A stretch of DNA of 44,893 nt from Corallochytrium limacisporum. Lineage: Eukaryota; Opisthokonta. Position 1 is the first letter of the stretch. Each line of letters opens with the position of its first letter. The position numbers were made by a program, and so were the translations under genes. Below the pieces are notes generated by a model that searched no databases, was not told the DNA's origin, and worked only from the letters and a program-made list of their open reading frames with translations. Where the stretch lies: assembly GCA_002811645.1 (NCBI GenBank), contig PDIP01000057.1, forward strand, positions 230,225-275,117, given 5' to 3'. Shown here piece by piece: positions 1 to 10,292 of the stretch.

Positions 1-375
1 CCCAAGGTTCTAAAAAGGGGCCACAAAAAATTAGATCCCCACCCGAACAAGTCCGAATGCTCTCGTTTCCAGGCCAGCCCCCCCACCTCACTGCCACAGA
101 GGAACTCCTTCTGGACAGACCGGTTGTCACCTGAACCTTTGTGAAGAGGGCATACATGTTACCCTTCCGACTCCAATACAATCGATGGACACAAGTCCCT
201 ATGTGCCTTTCTAAACCATATCCATGAGTCTCATTTCAACGGTGCGGCTCAGTTGCACAATGACTAGTTTGTCTGCTTTACCGGAATCCGCGCATGACAC
301 ACGCAATGGAACTGTAGTGAGTGTATTCTGCATCCCTGTCGACCTTATGTTGTGGGCTCAGCTCCTTTAAGTACA
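1..375. other. Left-edge intergenic sequence
   Basis: No coding region or RNA gene was recognised. The stretch lies downstream of the minus-strand AKAP10-like gene and must contain its 3' untranslated region. No clear poly(A) signal was identified. Confidence 0.5.
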
Positions 376-2154
376 CTACAGAGCATCCTCTGCGCACAGA
401 CTCTCTGAGGCCCCAACGTCATCAATAGCGGAGATTTCGCGTACGATGCTGTGGGCAACACTGGATGCCACGTTGCTGTCGTTCACATCCTGTTGGTTGA
501 CGTTTAAGGGGAACGCCAGCTTGCGCAGAAAGCTGACTTTGTCAGGAAGGTCATTTGTATGGGATTTGCCTTGCCCCAGATGCTGACGATGGTACTTGCC
601 ATACATGTCAACGGAGCCAATGCTTAGACGGGTGTTCATGTGAATGGATGCTCGGTTGACTTTAGTGCTACCAACATTGTTGGAAATCAAGAAGCGTTCT
701 TCGTCCTCTCCACTGGATACCGAAGCGTTGTCGAGGATCGAGTCGGTTGTGGTCGTACTCGGTTCCATAATGATGCTATGAGGCTGGTGATCCGTTGCGA
801 TACCCATCTGTTCCCTGGCGTCGTCCACAATGTGCCCATCGTTGAACGTTCCATCAACCAGTGAGCGGTAGGTGGCCAAGTGCATTTGCTCAGATGAGAA
901 TTCATTCGGCTGGTCTGGAATGCTTAGGTTCCTGCTCAGGCGCAGTGGATGTGATGCACTACTCGCCTCCAGCTCAATCGCACCCTTCACATCCTCAATA
1001 CGTTCGTAGTTGTCTGTCAATTCACTTGTTTCGGACATCCGCGATCTCGGCTCAGAGTGGCTCATGCGACACAACATCTTCAATGAAGGTATCCCTTGAG
1101 CCTGGCTCCGTGCTCGAGAGTGATGCTTGAAGGTCCGCAAGGTCAGCTTCAAGGCCTTCTTGTAATTGGTCCCGTCAGGTGTGTAGGACTTGATCATGTC
1201 TAAAAATTGCCTAGAGCGAATGAATGCCGGATAGATGACCTCCGAGATGAACTCGGCACTAAACTTCTCCATAGGCCCAAACACATCCACCATTTTGCCC
1301 ATGGAGGTCATGCTCATGTCATTATTTACCCGGAAGTCTACAGTCTTCTTGATCTCATCCGGTACCTGCACAGGATGTTGTGACCCATCAATAACATATT
1401 TCTGATAAATCGCCATCACGTCGTTGATGTAATCATCCATTGTGAACGTGACATTCTGTGCGTTTGACAAATAGTGGCGTCTGAAAGTCATTGCACTCAA
1501 CCAGAACCCAAGCATATTCAACAAACCCTGACCGTCCATAAACTCTGTAAGCGCTTTCATGCCCTTAGATGAGAACAAAACATCCTCCAATGCCACACTG
1601 TTTCTCTCCAGCCAAGAAGCTATGTGTTGCTTCCACAACCGACTGTCGTAGAATGGTGTCTTATAGCAAACATCCAGCAGATGTTGCACCTTCTGTAACA
1701 CTGTCTGCCAACAATCCAGTGAGACTTTGTGCTTACTGTACAATTCATTGTGGAGATCACGAACAGTTACGTCATCCAGCCCAATGTAGTCTTTAGCTTC
1801 CGCAGTTAAGTACTTTGCAAACAATGCCTTGGATGCAGTTGTGAAGTCAAAGGACGACGATATTGTCGCCTTTGCATCACATGTATGGAATTGCTCCGGT
1901 TTGTATTCATCATCCGTAGGCTCCGATGCTGCCTGCAACACAGAGTCCGGTGATTCGCCGGTAAGCTCTAAGAGCTTTGCAGCCCGCACTAGCGACTCAA
2001 CGCGTAGCACGAATTCAAGGAATTTTAGCGAATGTTTTTCTTCTAAATATTGTACAAAATTGCTTAGTCCCACTTCGTCTGCCAGAATATCTCGGATCTC
2101 TGGTTCAAAATGGGAAAAGACCAGGACCTGGTCCCAATGTGAGTGACAGGACAT
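376..2154 (-). CDS. AKAP10: AKAP10 (D-AKAP2)-like protein with two RGS domains and a PKA-anchoring helix
   Basis: This 592-residue protein has the D-AKAP2 layout. A first RGS-like domain (about residues 22-170, opening with FEPEIRDILADEVGLSNFVQ) contains a polar insert near 60-100. A second RGS domain follows (about 188-320, with ALTEFMDGQGLLNMLGFWLS). A long Ser-rich linker leads to a short amphipathic helix at 562-577 (VASSVAHSIVREISAI). This helix matches the spacing of small and aliphatic residues in the animal D-AKAP2 segment that binds PKA regulatory subunits. D-AKAP2 scaffolds tether PKA to membranes, and their RGS domains bind Rab4/Rab11-type GTPases. The C-terminus, EDAL, could be a PDZ ligand, as the animal C-terminus is. 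The gene is intronless, and the ATG opens the conserved region directly. The domain call is firm. PKA binding is inferred from the helix pattern. Confidence 0.85.
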   Translation of the reverse strand: MSCHSHWDQVLVFSHFEPEIRDILADEVGLSNFVQYLEEKHSLKFLEFVLRVESLVRAAKLLELTGESPDSVLQAASEPTDDEYKPEQFHTCDAKATISSSFDFTTASKALFAKYLTAEAKDYIGLDDVTVRDLHNELYSKHKVSLDCWQTVLQKVQHLLDVCYKTPFYDSRLWKQHIASWLERNSVALEDVLFSSKGMKALTEFMDGQGLLNMLGFWLSAMTFRRHYLSNAQNVTFTMDDYINDVMAIYQKYVIDGSQHPVQVPDEIKKTVDFRVNNDMSMTSMGKMVDVFGPMEKFSAEFISEVIYPAFIRSRQFLDMIKSYTPDGTNYKKALKLTLRTFKHHSRARSQAQGIPSLKMLCRMSHSEPRSRMSETSELTDNYERIEDVKGAIELEASSASHPLRLSRNLSIPDQPNEFSSEQMHLATYRSLVDGTFNDGHIVDDAREQMGIATDHQPHSIIMEPSTTTTDSILDNASVSSGEDEERFLISNNVGSTKVNRASIHMNTRLSIGSVDMYGKYHRQHLGQGKSHTNDLPDKVSFLRKLAFPLNVNQQDVNDSNVASSVAHSIVREISAIDDVGASESLCAEDAL

Positions 2155-2576
2155 CTCTACTATGACCTCATCTCCATGCCAGTCCTATATAACAACGTTC
2201 TCTATGCTACAGGGTTGACTTCAAGGTTGAACATCATACAAAAACGCATATTGTCATTTCTTTATCGCATCTTATTTGACTGCATCGAATTTCTTGATTG
2301 TTTTACCCTTGTCCTTGTGGTTCCCAAGTCATACAATCATTCGCCATGCCGTGTACCGCACAAAGATGCCGGCACGCTTCAAGAACCATGACTGTTAGAA
2401 GAGTTACTCATACACATGTCTCAGTCATGGAACACAACAGCTGAATATCCCGTTCACCAGCAATGGACAAGAGAACGATGAGCTTTCGTTTATTCACTCA
2501 TGCCGTGTGCAGTCAACGGCAGGCCAGGTGCCAATGCCGGTCCTTGCACAGCACCCGCGTCTTTCCGTGGGGCAAT

Positions 2577-2604
2577 CCCTCCTCCCCGGAGAGGGGGGGC
2601 GGGA
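2577..2604. repeat. C-run/G-run palindromic tract
   Basis: A pyrimidine run CCCTCCTCCCC is followed immediately by a purine run GGAGAGGGGGGGCGGGA. It can fold as a hairpin or form G-quadruplex/i-motif structures. A close relative lies at 44753-44777 and similar tracts at 28869-28892 and 41354-41377. Confidence 0.6.
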
Positions 2605-3020
2605 CTCCTTAGCACCCCCTACCTATACAGCAACCGTGACACCAAGCGAATGTTCTGCCAATGGCAGGGGAATTTCTCCATTCTATGAGCTCTGCGCTGA
2701 AATCTTCAATTTAAAGTGACCTCTGCTCCACATCTCACTAGCCTTCATCTTTCCGAGGGCCCGAAGGCAAGCGTACCGCGACAGTGTGGAGTTCAATTAG
2801 CAGGGGGCCCTGCCGCCTGTCTCGTATCTGCAGTGCTCCCTCCTGTGCTACATTAATTTTCGCCAAGCAAGTTATGCTTCGGTTTGCCTCAGGCTTCTGT
2901 GCCCCCCCTCGTCTGTTACCCCTATCTGTCTCTTGCTCCCCCTGCCTGTCGTACTCGAGTGGTGCGACAGTAACTCAAACCATACTGAAGACGCTTATGC
3001 AAGGGGGGGCCAACTGAACT

Positions 3021-3225
3021 GTGTCTGGCCAGAGTACCTAGTGCGCACCAAGCTTCAATACCTTACCTAACAGGGGGGTCGAAGAGGTAAACCTCAGAGA
3101 ACTCCACTCAATTCTTTACACCGAACAGGTCGTGGTGGAAGAGATGTGTCTGCCCAGGCTGCCCAGTGCGCACCACCCTTCAGTTCCATTACGAAACAGG
3201 CGGTGTAAGAGATGGCACCTCGCAG
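3021..3225. repeat. Diverged direct repeat, two copies of about 80 bp
   Basis: Copy 1 (about 3021-3098) and copy 2 (about 3146-3225) both start GTGTCTG, share an AGTGCGCACCA core, then an AACAGG element and a GAAGAG-like end. I estimate about three quarters identity by eye. A third partial AACAGG...GAAGAGATG fragment sits between them at about 3124-3145. It may be a remnant of a tandem repeat or mobile element. Confidence 0.5.
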
Positions 3226-4097
3226 CGACCAACCCATAAATTCGATTGTTTGGCCTCCATTTCCGCCCAATACGAACATGTTTAGAGGGGTACCGCCGTC
3301 CAGTGTAGGCGGATTCGACACTTGAATATCCACTGCAGTTTTCCTACTTCAACTTTATCATAGAGAGTCCCTAAGACATGACCAGCCCACCGTACTCGTC
3401 CACACGAGACCGTTTTGCCTGCGTTTTTTTCACAGGATTCAGCGTGGGTGTGCAACCAAGAGGCTATCCTGGGACCAGCGCTGGCTCCCCCGCACAGGGG
3501 CTACACAGAGCCGTGCAATCCAAACACCGAGTTTCGGTGCCAATTTCACTCGCGATGCAAGAAATGGAACATACATGGGGGATTCCCTGTAACTCAGTGC
3601 AAACGCGACCTTCTGTACAGATCCACTTTCTTTTTTGTCAATACGTAAACGTTTTTTTTTCTTTTACAGATCTGAGAGGTTTCCTTACATTAGAGTACCC
3701 TGGGTGTAGATGTATGCGGTTGTTGACGGTTATCAAATCCTCGGAAATTCAGTACCCAATGTGTCAAGGTTTCTGGAGCACCTTATCAGCAATGTGGGAG
3801 CTGCAGTTGTGTTAGAAAGATAGGAAATTGGCTAGATCCCAGAGTAGCTTGCGAGCTCGTAGCGCAAGTGATGTAAGAAAGTCAGTAGGGGAAATGCTGC
3901 AGATTCGTATGCAACTCAAATTTCGTCTCTGGGCGCGGCTTTAGTTTATATCAGGAAAAGATCGAAACCCTGAGGCCACCAGAAAGGGGAAAGGGAGGAG
4001 AACCGCGACGAGACTTTAGAACCACATATCCTACCAATGACACATACCAGGGCACGGGTGCCTCAAAATCGAGTGTTCCAACATTGACTGCTAAAGG

Positions 4098-4105
4098 TAT
4101 TTAAA
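4098..4105 (+). promoter_or_regulatory. TATA-like box of the NmrA-like gene
   Basis: TATTTAAA lies 87-94 nt upstream of the ATG. Similar elements occur at a comparable distance in front of PP4, ACAD11-like, MoaC and PRR5-like. The assignment rests on position and sequence only. Confidence 0.3.
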
Positions 4106-4191
4106 CGATGACACAGCGAGAACATGTTATGAGAGAGTGAAGACTGACTCTTCAGATTTATCAGTAAACTCTGTGGACACTAACTGAAAAC

Positions 4192-5277
4192 ATGCCTGGT
4201 ATGCGCCCAACAACCGAAAGATTCCAAGTTGACCGTGTCGACCGGTCTGGTCAGGTTGAAGACATGCGTCTCTACTGGCTCGATGCCCTGTTGGAAAGGG
4301 AACAGACCGTTCGAAGTCTGTGCAAGCAGCAGAACATCTACCAGGATCAGCCGAAGGTGATCACTGTCTTTGGTGCCACTGGTAACATTGGGCCCTACCT
4401 TTGCAAGTACCTTTCTGAAAAGTGCCCGAAGACTGAAATTCGCGCCCTGCATTTCACGTCCCCTCCACATGAGATGTGGGCCAACCTTCCAAATGTCAAG
4501 GCCGTTAAGTGTGACATGAACAGCAAGGATGACATGCGTAAGGCCCTCGAGGGAGCTGACCGTGTCTTCCTGCTCACCCGTTCCAACGAGGACTCCAGTG
4601 ATCGCGAATTGCCTGCCATTGACGTCATGGTTGAACTGGGCACCGTTCAGCATGTCGTGAAGATGGGCACCTCCAGCGGTATTACCTATCCAGAGTCCGA
4701 AGTCGGCTTTGGTCGCCATCACTACTCCATTCAGAAGAAACTGGAAGCCAGCGGGCTCTCCTGGTCCCTTATTCAAGCAAATTTTGCTATGGCTAATGCC
4801 GCTGCCAGCGCTGCCCCTACTTTGAACATGGGATTCGTGGCTCTTCCCTGGCCTGAAGGTTGCCAGGTCAGCATATCAGCCCCTCAGGATGTCGCGGAGG
4901 TCGCTGGCATCATCCTGGCCGACCCGGCGGCCCCACTGATTTACGGCAAGCGCCGTATCTTTGTCCACGGCAAGGAAAGGTTTGACGGTGAGGCGTTCGT
5001 CAAGGCGATCGCAGACTCCTTGCCCGGCAACAAAACCTTGAAGTTCCAGCGCATGGGCTTCGACGAGTGGGAACAGATGATCACTCCGATCATTGGCCCC
5101 TGGATGGCAGCTTCCATTAAGGGGGTATACAAGAACCTGGCCCTTCCTACCCAGCAGATGGACAACGTTGCGGAATTTGAAGCAATGACTGGTCGAGAGC
5201 CGACAACATTCGCAGAGTACCTGAAGGAGTTCTCCATGCAAGACGCTGCCGACCGTTTCCCCGCACTCAGGGGTTAA
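4192..5277 (+). CDS. NmrA-like NAD(P)-binding Rossmann-fold protein
   Basis: This is a 361-residue atypical short-chain dehydrogenase of the NmrA-like group. After a 50-residue N-terminal extension, the nucleotide-binding fold begins with VITVFGATGNIG; the GxxGxxG glycines are at residues 61-67. The following region (GADRVFLLTRSNE, then VQHVVKMGTSSG and SGLSWSLIQANFAM) follows the usual NmrA / quinone-oxidoreductase order. The canonical catalytic YxxxK pair is not evident, as in many NmrA proteins that act as redox sensors rather than enzymes. There is no signal peptide, so it is probably cytosolic. The ATG at 4192 follows an A-rich leader and a TATA-like box. The substrate and role cannot be deduced. 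Confidence 0.85.
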   Translation: MPGMRPTTERFQVDRVDRSGQVEDMRLYWLDALLEREQTVRSLCKQQNIYQDQPKVITVFGATGNIGPYLCKYLSEKCPKTEIRALHFTSPPHEMWANLPNVKAVKCDMNSKDDMRKALEGADRVFLLTRSNEDSSDRELPAIDVMVELGTVQHVVKMGTSSGITYPESEVGFGRHHYSIQKKLEASGLSWSLIQANFAMANAAASAAPTLNMGFVALPWPEGCQVSISAPQDVAEVAGIILADPAAPLIYGKRRIFVHGKERFDGEAFVKAIADSLPGNKTLKFQRMGFDEWEQMITPIIGPWMAASIKGVYKNLALPTQQMDNVAEFEAMTGREPTTFAEYLKEFSMQDAADRFPALRG

Positions 5278-6765
5278 AAAGATGTCATCACCAGATTATA
5301 TTGTATATTTCTTATGAGTTTACTTGTCACCCTTTGATTTGTGTCGTCTAATTCCTGTCAAGCGAATGTAGAGAAATCTGAAGTTAGCGAACCCTGATCC
5401 CTGAAAAGAAGTTGTGAAGCAAAACGTCGTCAGCAGCGCATAAAGTTTGTCCAGCATGAACAAAATATCCAGAAGAATACCGGATACTGTCCTCAGTCTC
5501 GTCATCTAAAAATCATCCGACGTCCAAAGTGCACCGTTGTGTGGGTACTTACAGCAGGTACTTACGGCATAGTAAAGGATCCGTTCCGAACTATGGGCCC
5601 TCGCAGCATGGCAAGGACCAAAGGTCTACGGCACGGAACTCGTTTTGCTTCCACTGTAAGGCCTCTCATAGCTGCGCTTCTGCTGCTCTTCCCGGAAAAG
5701 CCAAAGCTCAGCCTAGTGAAAGGCACCTCGATTTGCGCACACATTGGCAACCAGTTCTCCACGCGAACAAGTAAAAATTTGTGTTTTGAAAAACTCCGTA
5801 TATATAATATTCAGTTCCAGGTTCCACGGACTTCCTTCTGTTCTCTCCCGTCCGGTACTTAAAGTATGGGCACAGATCCGTATCACCAGATCCACGCATC
5901 AGCAACAGGTTGTAGTTCCATAAAGTTCAAGATGTTGCCGTTTGCGGCATAGTGTCTATTTACTATTGACTAAACTTAGTTATACATACTTCTCAGCCGG
6001 TTAAATTGCTGACCGACGGAGGTCCCTTACAGGCTGAGCTCACATAGTATTCTCCGGTGTTTCTGGAAACCAGGGGAAACAGAACTACGCGAGTACTATA
6101 AGCACCCGCACAGAGTTGTGGCGAACTGGCGTTTGGAACCATCCGATACGGCAGTGTTTTGGGTAGTGGGTTACTTTCTGCGGAGAAACCCGTGCAGAAC
6201 AAAAATCTTCAGCCACTGATACAGGGCCGTCCGTCTTTACAAAAGAAAACACCACTCCCGCGGCCTTCCCCCAGTTTCGCACCTTGCTTCTTCTCCGCTC
6301 GCGCCCACAGCAACAGTACTGGAGGAAATAGGTTTGTGCCCGACACATGGGGCGGGGAGTCGCGGCTCATCAGTGCTACCCAGTTGCGTCGTGCTGCGTG
6401 TACACTCTCCCTTGGTCACTCCAAAGCCCAGTAGAAACAGAAAACAGAATTCACGTTTCTCTTTGCCTTTGTAATTGGCCGATATTTTCCTACTCGTGAA
6501 AGTGGTAATCGTGACCTGCGCCATTCTCTGCAGGTGCCTGGATAATTCCCAACGTCTGCACAACTCTCTGCTGGTATTTCGGCTGTGGGACATGGCACAA
6601 TTAAGAATCTTTGATTTCTGGTCTTATTCAAGAGATGTAGGACGCAACCCGGTATAATAGAAAGAACAGGGCTTAAAAAATTGCTTCGAAGCAGTACTTG
6701 GTTCTTGTAGTCTTAAGGCCACTTGACGTTCAAGAGTAAAGAAACAGGAGTTTAGAACACCCACA
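5278..6765. other. 1.5 kb intergenic region before PP4
   Basis: This holds the NmrA-like 3' end and the PP4 promoter. On the minus strand two GTAAGTACC donor-like sites lie about 13 nt apart (around 5546-5566) and a TTCTTTTCAG acceptor-like site lies near 5400. No reading frame that joins across them looks like a known protein. Nothing else was recognised. Confidence 0.4.
6653..6659 (+). promoter_or_regulatory. TATA-like box of the PP4 gene
   Basis: TATAATA lies 107-113 nt upstream of the PP4 ATG. The assignment rests on sequence and position only. Confidence 0.25.
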
Positions 6766-7689
6766 ATGGCGTCACAAAGTGATCTGGATCGACAGATCGA
6801 GCAGTTGATGAATTGCGAACCTATCAAAGAAAGTGAAGTTAAGGCTTTATGTGCCAAAGCCCGGGAGATTCTCGTGGAAGAGAGCAATGTACAACGGGTA
6901 GACAGTCCAGTCACAATTTGTGGAGATATCCATGGTCAGTTTTATGATCTGAAGGAGCTGTTCCAAGTAGGCGGAGACGTTCCTGACACAAACTACCTGT
7001 TTATGGGAGACTTTGTTGATCGTGGGTTTTACAGTGTCGAGACACTTTTGCTCCTGCTTGCTCTAAAGGTGCGGTATCCTGACCGTATCACTTTGATTCG
7101 TGGTAATCATGAAAGCCGACAGATTACTCAGGTCTACGGATTCTATGAGGAATGTCTGCGCAAGTATGGTAGTGTCAATGTCTGGCGGTACTGCACCGAA
7201 ATCTTTGACTACCTGAGTCTTAGTGCACTAATTGACGAGAAGGTATTCTGTGTGCACGGTGGTCTGAGCCCCTCTATCAATACTCTGGATCAGATCCGTA
7301 CTCTTGACCGAAAGCAGGAAGTACCTCATGACGGTGCCATGTGCGATCTGCTGTGGAGTGATCCGGAAGACATCGAAGGTTGGGGTCTGTCCCCTCGTGG
7401 TGCTGGTTATTTGTTCGGAAGTGAAGTTGTACAGCAATTCAATTCAACAAACAACATCGACCTCATCTGCCGGGCACATCAATTGGTCATGGAAGGGTAC
7501 AAAATGATGTTCAATGACACTATTGTCACCGTGTGGTCCGCGCCAAACTATTGTTACCGGTGTGGTAATGTTGCGGCTATTTTGGAATTGGATGAGAACC
7601 TGCAGACCAACTTCAAGATATTTGAGGCAGCCCCTGGTGACGCTCGCGGAATACCTGCTAAGAAACCGCAAGCGGACTACTTCTTGTAG
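6766..7689 (+). CDS. PPP4C: Serine/threonine protein phosphatase 4 catalytic subunit
   Basis: The protein is 307 residues, the same length as human PP4C, and nearly collinear with it. The three PPP-family metal-binding signatures are present: GDIHGQ (53-58), GDFVDRG (81-87) and RGNHE (112-116). The start region, [20 protein letters not shown], distinguishes PP4 from PP2A and PP6. The C-terminus DYFL is the conserved tail that is carboxymethylated on its terminal leucine in PP2A-type phosphatases. PP4 dephosphorylates DNA-damage, centrosome and splicing substrates together with R2/R3-type regulatory subunits. The gene is intronless. The start is clear (ACCCACAATGG context). Identification is close to certain. 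Confidence 0.97.
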   Translation: MASQSDLDRQIEQLMNCEPIKESEVKALCAKAREILVEESNVQRVDSPVTICGDIHGQFYDLKELFQVGGDVPDTNYLFMGDFVDRGFYSVETLLLLLALKVRYPDRITLIRGNHESRQITQVYGFYEECLRKYGSVNVWRYCTEIFDYLSLSALIDEKVFCVHGGLSPSINTLDQIRTLDRKQEVPHDGAMCDLLWSDPEDIEGWGLSPRGAGYLFGSEVVQQFNSTNNIDLICRAHQLVMEGYKMMFNDTIVTVWSAPNYCYRCGNVAAILELDENLQTNFKIFEAAPGDARGIPAKKPQADYFL

Positions 7690-7836
7690 GTATCTGAAAG
7701 ATATCTGTAGCATCTGTAAAGGGCACAATCACGAGTGCATAGTTTCCCGGAACTGTAGTGGCATAAATGTCGTAGACTTTAAATCAGTCTGTTCATAAAG
7801 TAATTCCATAAGTAAGAGAATGACTGTGCGAACTTT

Positions 7837-10292
7837 TTAATTGCGTTGGATCACCTCAGATTCTTTGTCGTACTCAACGACCATGTACTGTTGGAGTGCG
7901 GCATGGACTTTAACTGCGGCTGCACATTCAAGTCGACCTCCGTCTAGTCCTGCAGCCACGGTCTCAGCCCGTCTCAGGACAGGCTCTGGGATCTCACAGT
8001 CTGCTGCGGCCTCGTAGCCGTATCCAGTGCCGCATTCTCCATGCACAACCTTGTACAGGTATACAAGGCTGTCGGATTCTGTGTGTACTTTGGTGGTAAG
8101 CCAATTGACGGTCCCGCATAGTGGGTGTGCCTGCATAGCGCGCATGGCATGGTGTAAGTGGGTTGAAAAGAGAGTAACAGGGCGCTGATGGAAAGGTAGG
8201 CCCATGATGTGCTTCATCACAGAGACCAGGAGCGCTGCACCTTGGTCGCTGCAAGTACCTCTGCCGAACTCATCCGCCAGGATCAGTGTCTGTCCATTGC
8301 AAGTGTGCAATGCATGGGCCATTTGGTGCAGTTCACCCATGAAAGATGACCTTGATAAGACCATCGCATCTGAGGTGTGAAGCCTGGTAACAATGCGCTG
8401 CATTGGAGTTAGCTCAGAAGAGTTTGCGGGAACAAAGGATCCTATCTGTGCCAGGAATACGACAAGGCCGACAGACTTCAAATACACTGATTTGCCGCTC
8501 ATATTCGGTCCAGTGACTACAGACACATGGCCCTTGTTGGTAGAGAAGTCATTAGGTACAGTCATTTCAGAGTTCAACACTTCAATCATGAGATGGCGTC
8601 CCTGTTGGATATTTATAACAGTAGATTGTTCGCCATCCCCAGCGTTCCCATCGTAGACAGTTGGGTTGACCAAATTCCAAGTCGTGGCCGCCAAAGAAAA
8701 CGCGACAAGGCACTCTATCTCAAGTACATACTGGTATCCCTCGATGAGTGCCCGCGAGCTCTCGGCAATGACCTTTAGCAGTGTGATATACAGTCGGGCC
8801 TCTTGTTCTACAAGCATAGCATTGGCTTTACCGTACTCATCATCTAGCTCACAACAAGAAGTGTTCTTCAAGAAAAGGCATTCCTGTGCTTCATACGCAA
8901 CACGTAGCCCTTCGACGTTGAGATCCTGTTCCTTCCCCGAGACATCCGATTTCGAGGTCATGCGAGCCAAAGTAGCGCGCATATGGCCCGTGCAAGCATT
9001 CTGTGGCACACAAATTAAGAATCCACATTGTTCTGCGAAATGGAGGTGACACTGTGTGAAGAGATGCCCATAGTTTTGCAAGCATTCTCTCGCAACATCT
9101 TCGAGGTGAGCTGGCATCTGTAGGAGGAGCTCATGGGTGGTCACCAGCTCTCCTGACGCATTACTGCGAGGAATAAACTTGTGTTGGCTTATGCTCTCCG
9201 GAAAGTCAACCGTATCATTGATCAGATTCACCATGACATCGACTTCATCTCCCGCCCAGGTTCCCAGTTTCACAACTGGAGTGTCTGCGATGTTTCCCTT
9301 ACCGTTAAGACCAGATTCTATCAGACGCCTGGCGATCTTTGCAATAGAGAGAACCGCTCTTGCTGTCTCGTTGATAGCCTTGAGGTCATACGATGTGACA
9401 CTCAAGGAGTCAACCTTTGCGAGAGTCTTCACGAGATTTGGGGAAACCGCTTTCAAGCAGTTGCGAATGGCATCTCGGCTGGAGAGTCCCATCTCATGTG
9501 TACTAAAGAGACTGACGATCGCGAGCCGCCTGTTTATTTCCTGACAAGATGCAAGTGGGCGTAAGAACCATGTCCTCAGCACCCTTCTGGACGCTTCAGT
9601 GTGACAAAACGCTGACATCATGCTATATAGGCTGACACCCTCGCGAGAAGCACCACTAACTTTCTTTGGGTGTGCCTCGGATGAAAAGATATTCAAGCCA
9701 ACTCTGGTCGCATTGTCCACACTCATGAACTTTGCGGGTTTGAATATGGTAATGTTGCTGGGCATTTTCTCTTCTGATAGTTTTAAGTTAGCAAATGCGA
9801 TAACGCAGCCCAACATAAGGGGTGCAGAATCTGTACTCATGGCCAGGAGAGTTACATTCCTCACCCCTTGGAACTCGTCCAAATAGTGCTGATATCCCTG
9901 GGGAGCCTTGAACTTTCGGAGGGATCGCTTTATCAGAAGTCCTCCGTCAGTGTCAACTATGTTTTCAAGCGCACGCACCCAGAATGGATCATCAGAGCGG
10001 CAAATGTACCACCGCCTTGGTAAGAATACAGCCTGGACGGAGTGGGTGATGTCCAACTCAAGAGACTCAGCCACATCTTCAACGCAGTGCAGATCTGTGC
10101 CGTCAAAGATGACACAGGCAAACGTGCATTCATGACGCCGAGCAAACACGCACGGAAGATTTTCCTATGAAACCATTGTCAGCTTCCGTTTACACACCAC
10201 TACACTTTCCCCAGTTACACTCTACTTACATCTCCCTCACCAATCTCCCCATCCTCGTGCACTCGTTCCCGACTTGAGGGTGTTGACTTCAT
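7837..10292 (-). CDS. MSH5: MSH5, meiotic MutS homologue (two exons)
   Basis: MSH5 pairs with MSH4 to stabilise crossover intermediates in meiosis and lacks the mismatch-recognition domain. The main exon (10164-7837) has no acceptable ATG before the conserved start. A first exon at 10292-10230 begins with ATG and encodes 21 residues (MKSTPSSRERVHEDGEIGEG plus D). It joins in frame through a GTAAGT...TTTCATAG intron to ENLPCVFARRHEC. The joined protein is 796 residues, against about 830 in humans. The family features are present: the core with GVSLYSMMSAFCHTEASRRV and WFLRP, the Walker A GPNMSGKS (about 573-580) and the Walker B LILADEFGRGT (about 648-658). The MSH5 rather than MSH4 assignment rests on the spacing VGLNIFSSEAHPK before the core. 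It runs toward the PP4 gene with about 150 nt between stop codons. Confidence 0.9.
10165..10229 (-). other. Intron of MSH5 (65 nt)
   Basis: On the minus strand the intron opens GTAAGTAG and closes TTTCATAG, with a branch-like GCTGACAAT near the 3' end. Removing it joins two phase-0 exons and supplies the only good ATG for MSH5. Confidence 0.8.

Larger units (their letters stand above)
2155..4191. other. 2 kb divergent intergenic region
   Basis: This lies between the AKAP10-like (-) and NmrA-like (+) genes and should hold both promoters. It contains a GC palindrome (2577-2604), a G7 run (3003-3009), a diverged direct repeat (3021-3225) and a strong acceptor-like T-tract ending in TTTTACAG near 3650-3668. 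Small open frames, the longest ATG-initiated one being 3378-3815, have no recognisable protein features and look like chance. Confidence 0.5.

Noticed and set aside
3378-3815. 145-codon ATG frame in the AKAP10/NmrA spacer
   Set aside because: No domain, no membrane or signal features, irregular composition; a frame of this length is expected by chance in 45 kb.
5539-5862. Plus-strand frame containing MARTKGLRHGTR, which recalls the start of ribosomal protein L21e
   Set aside because: The match is limited to about 12 residues and no downstream exon with the L21e core can be found.
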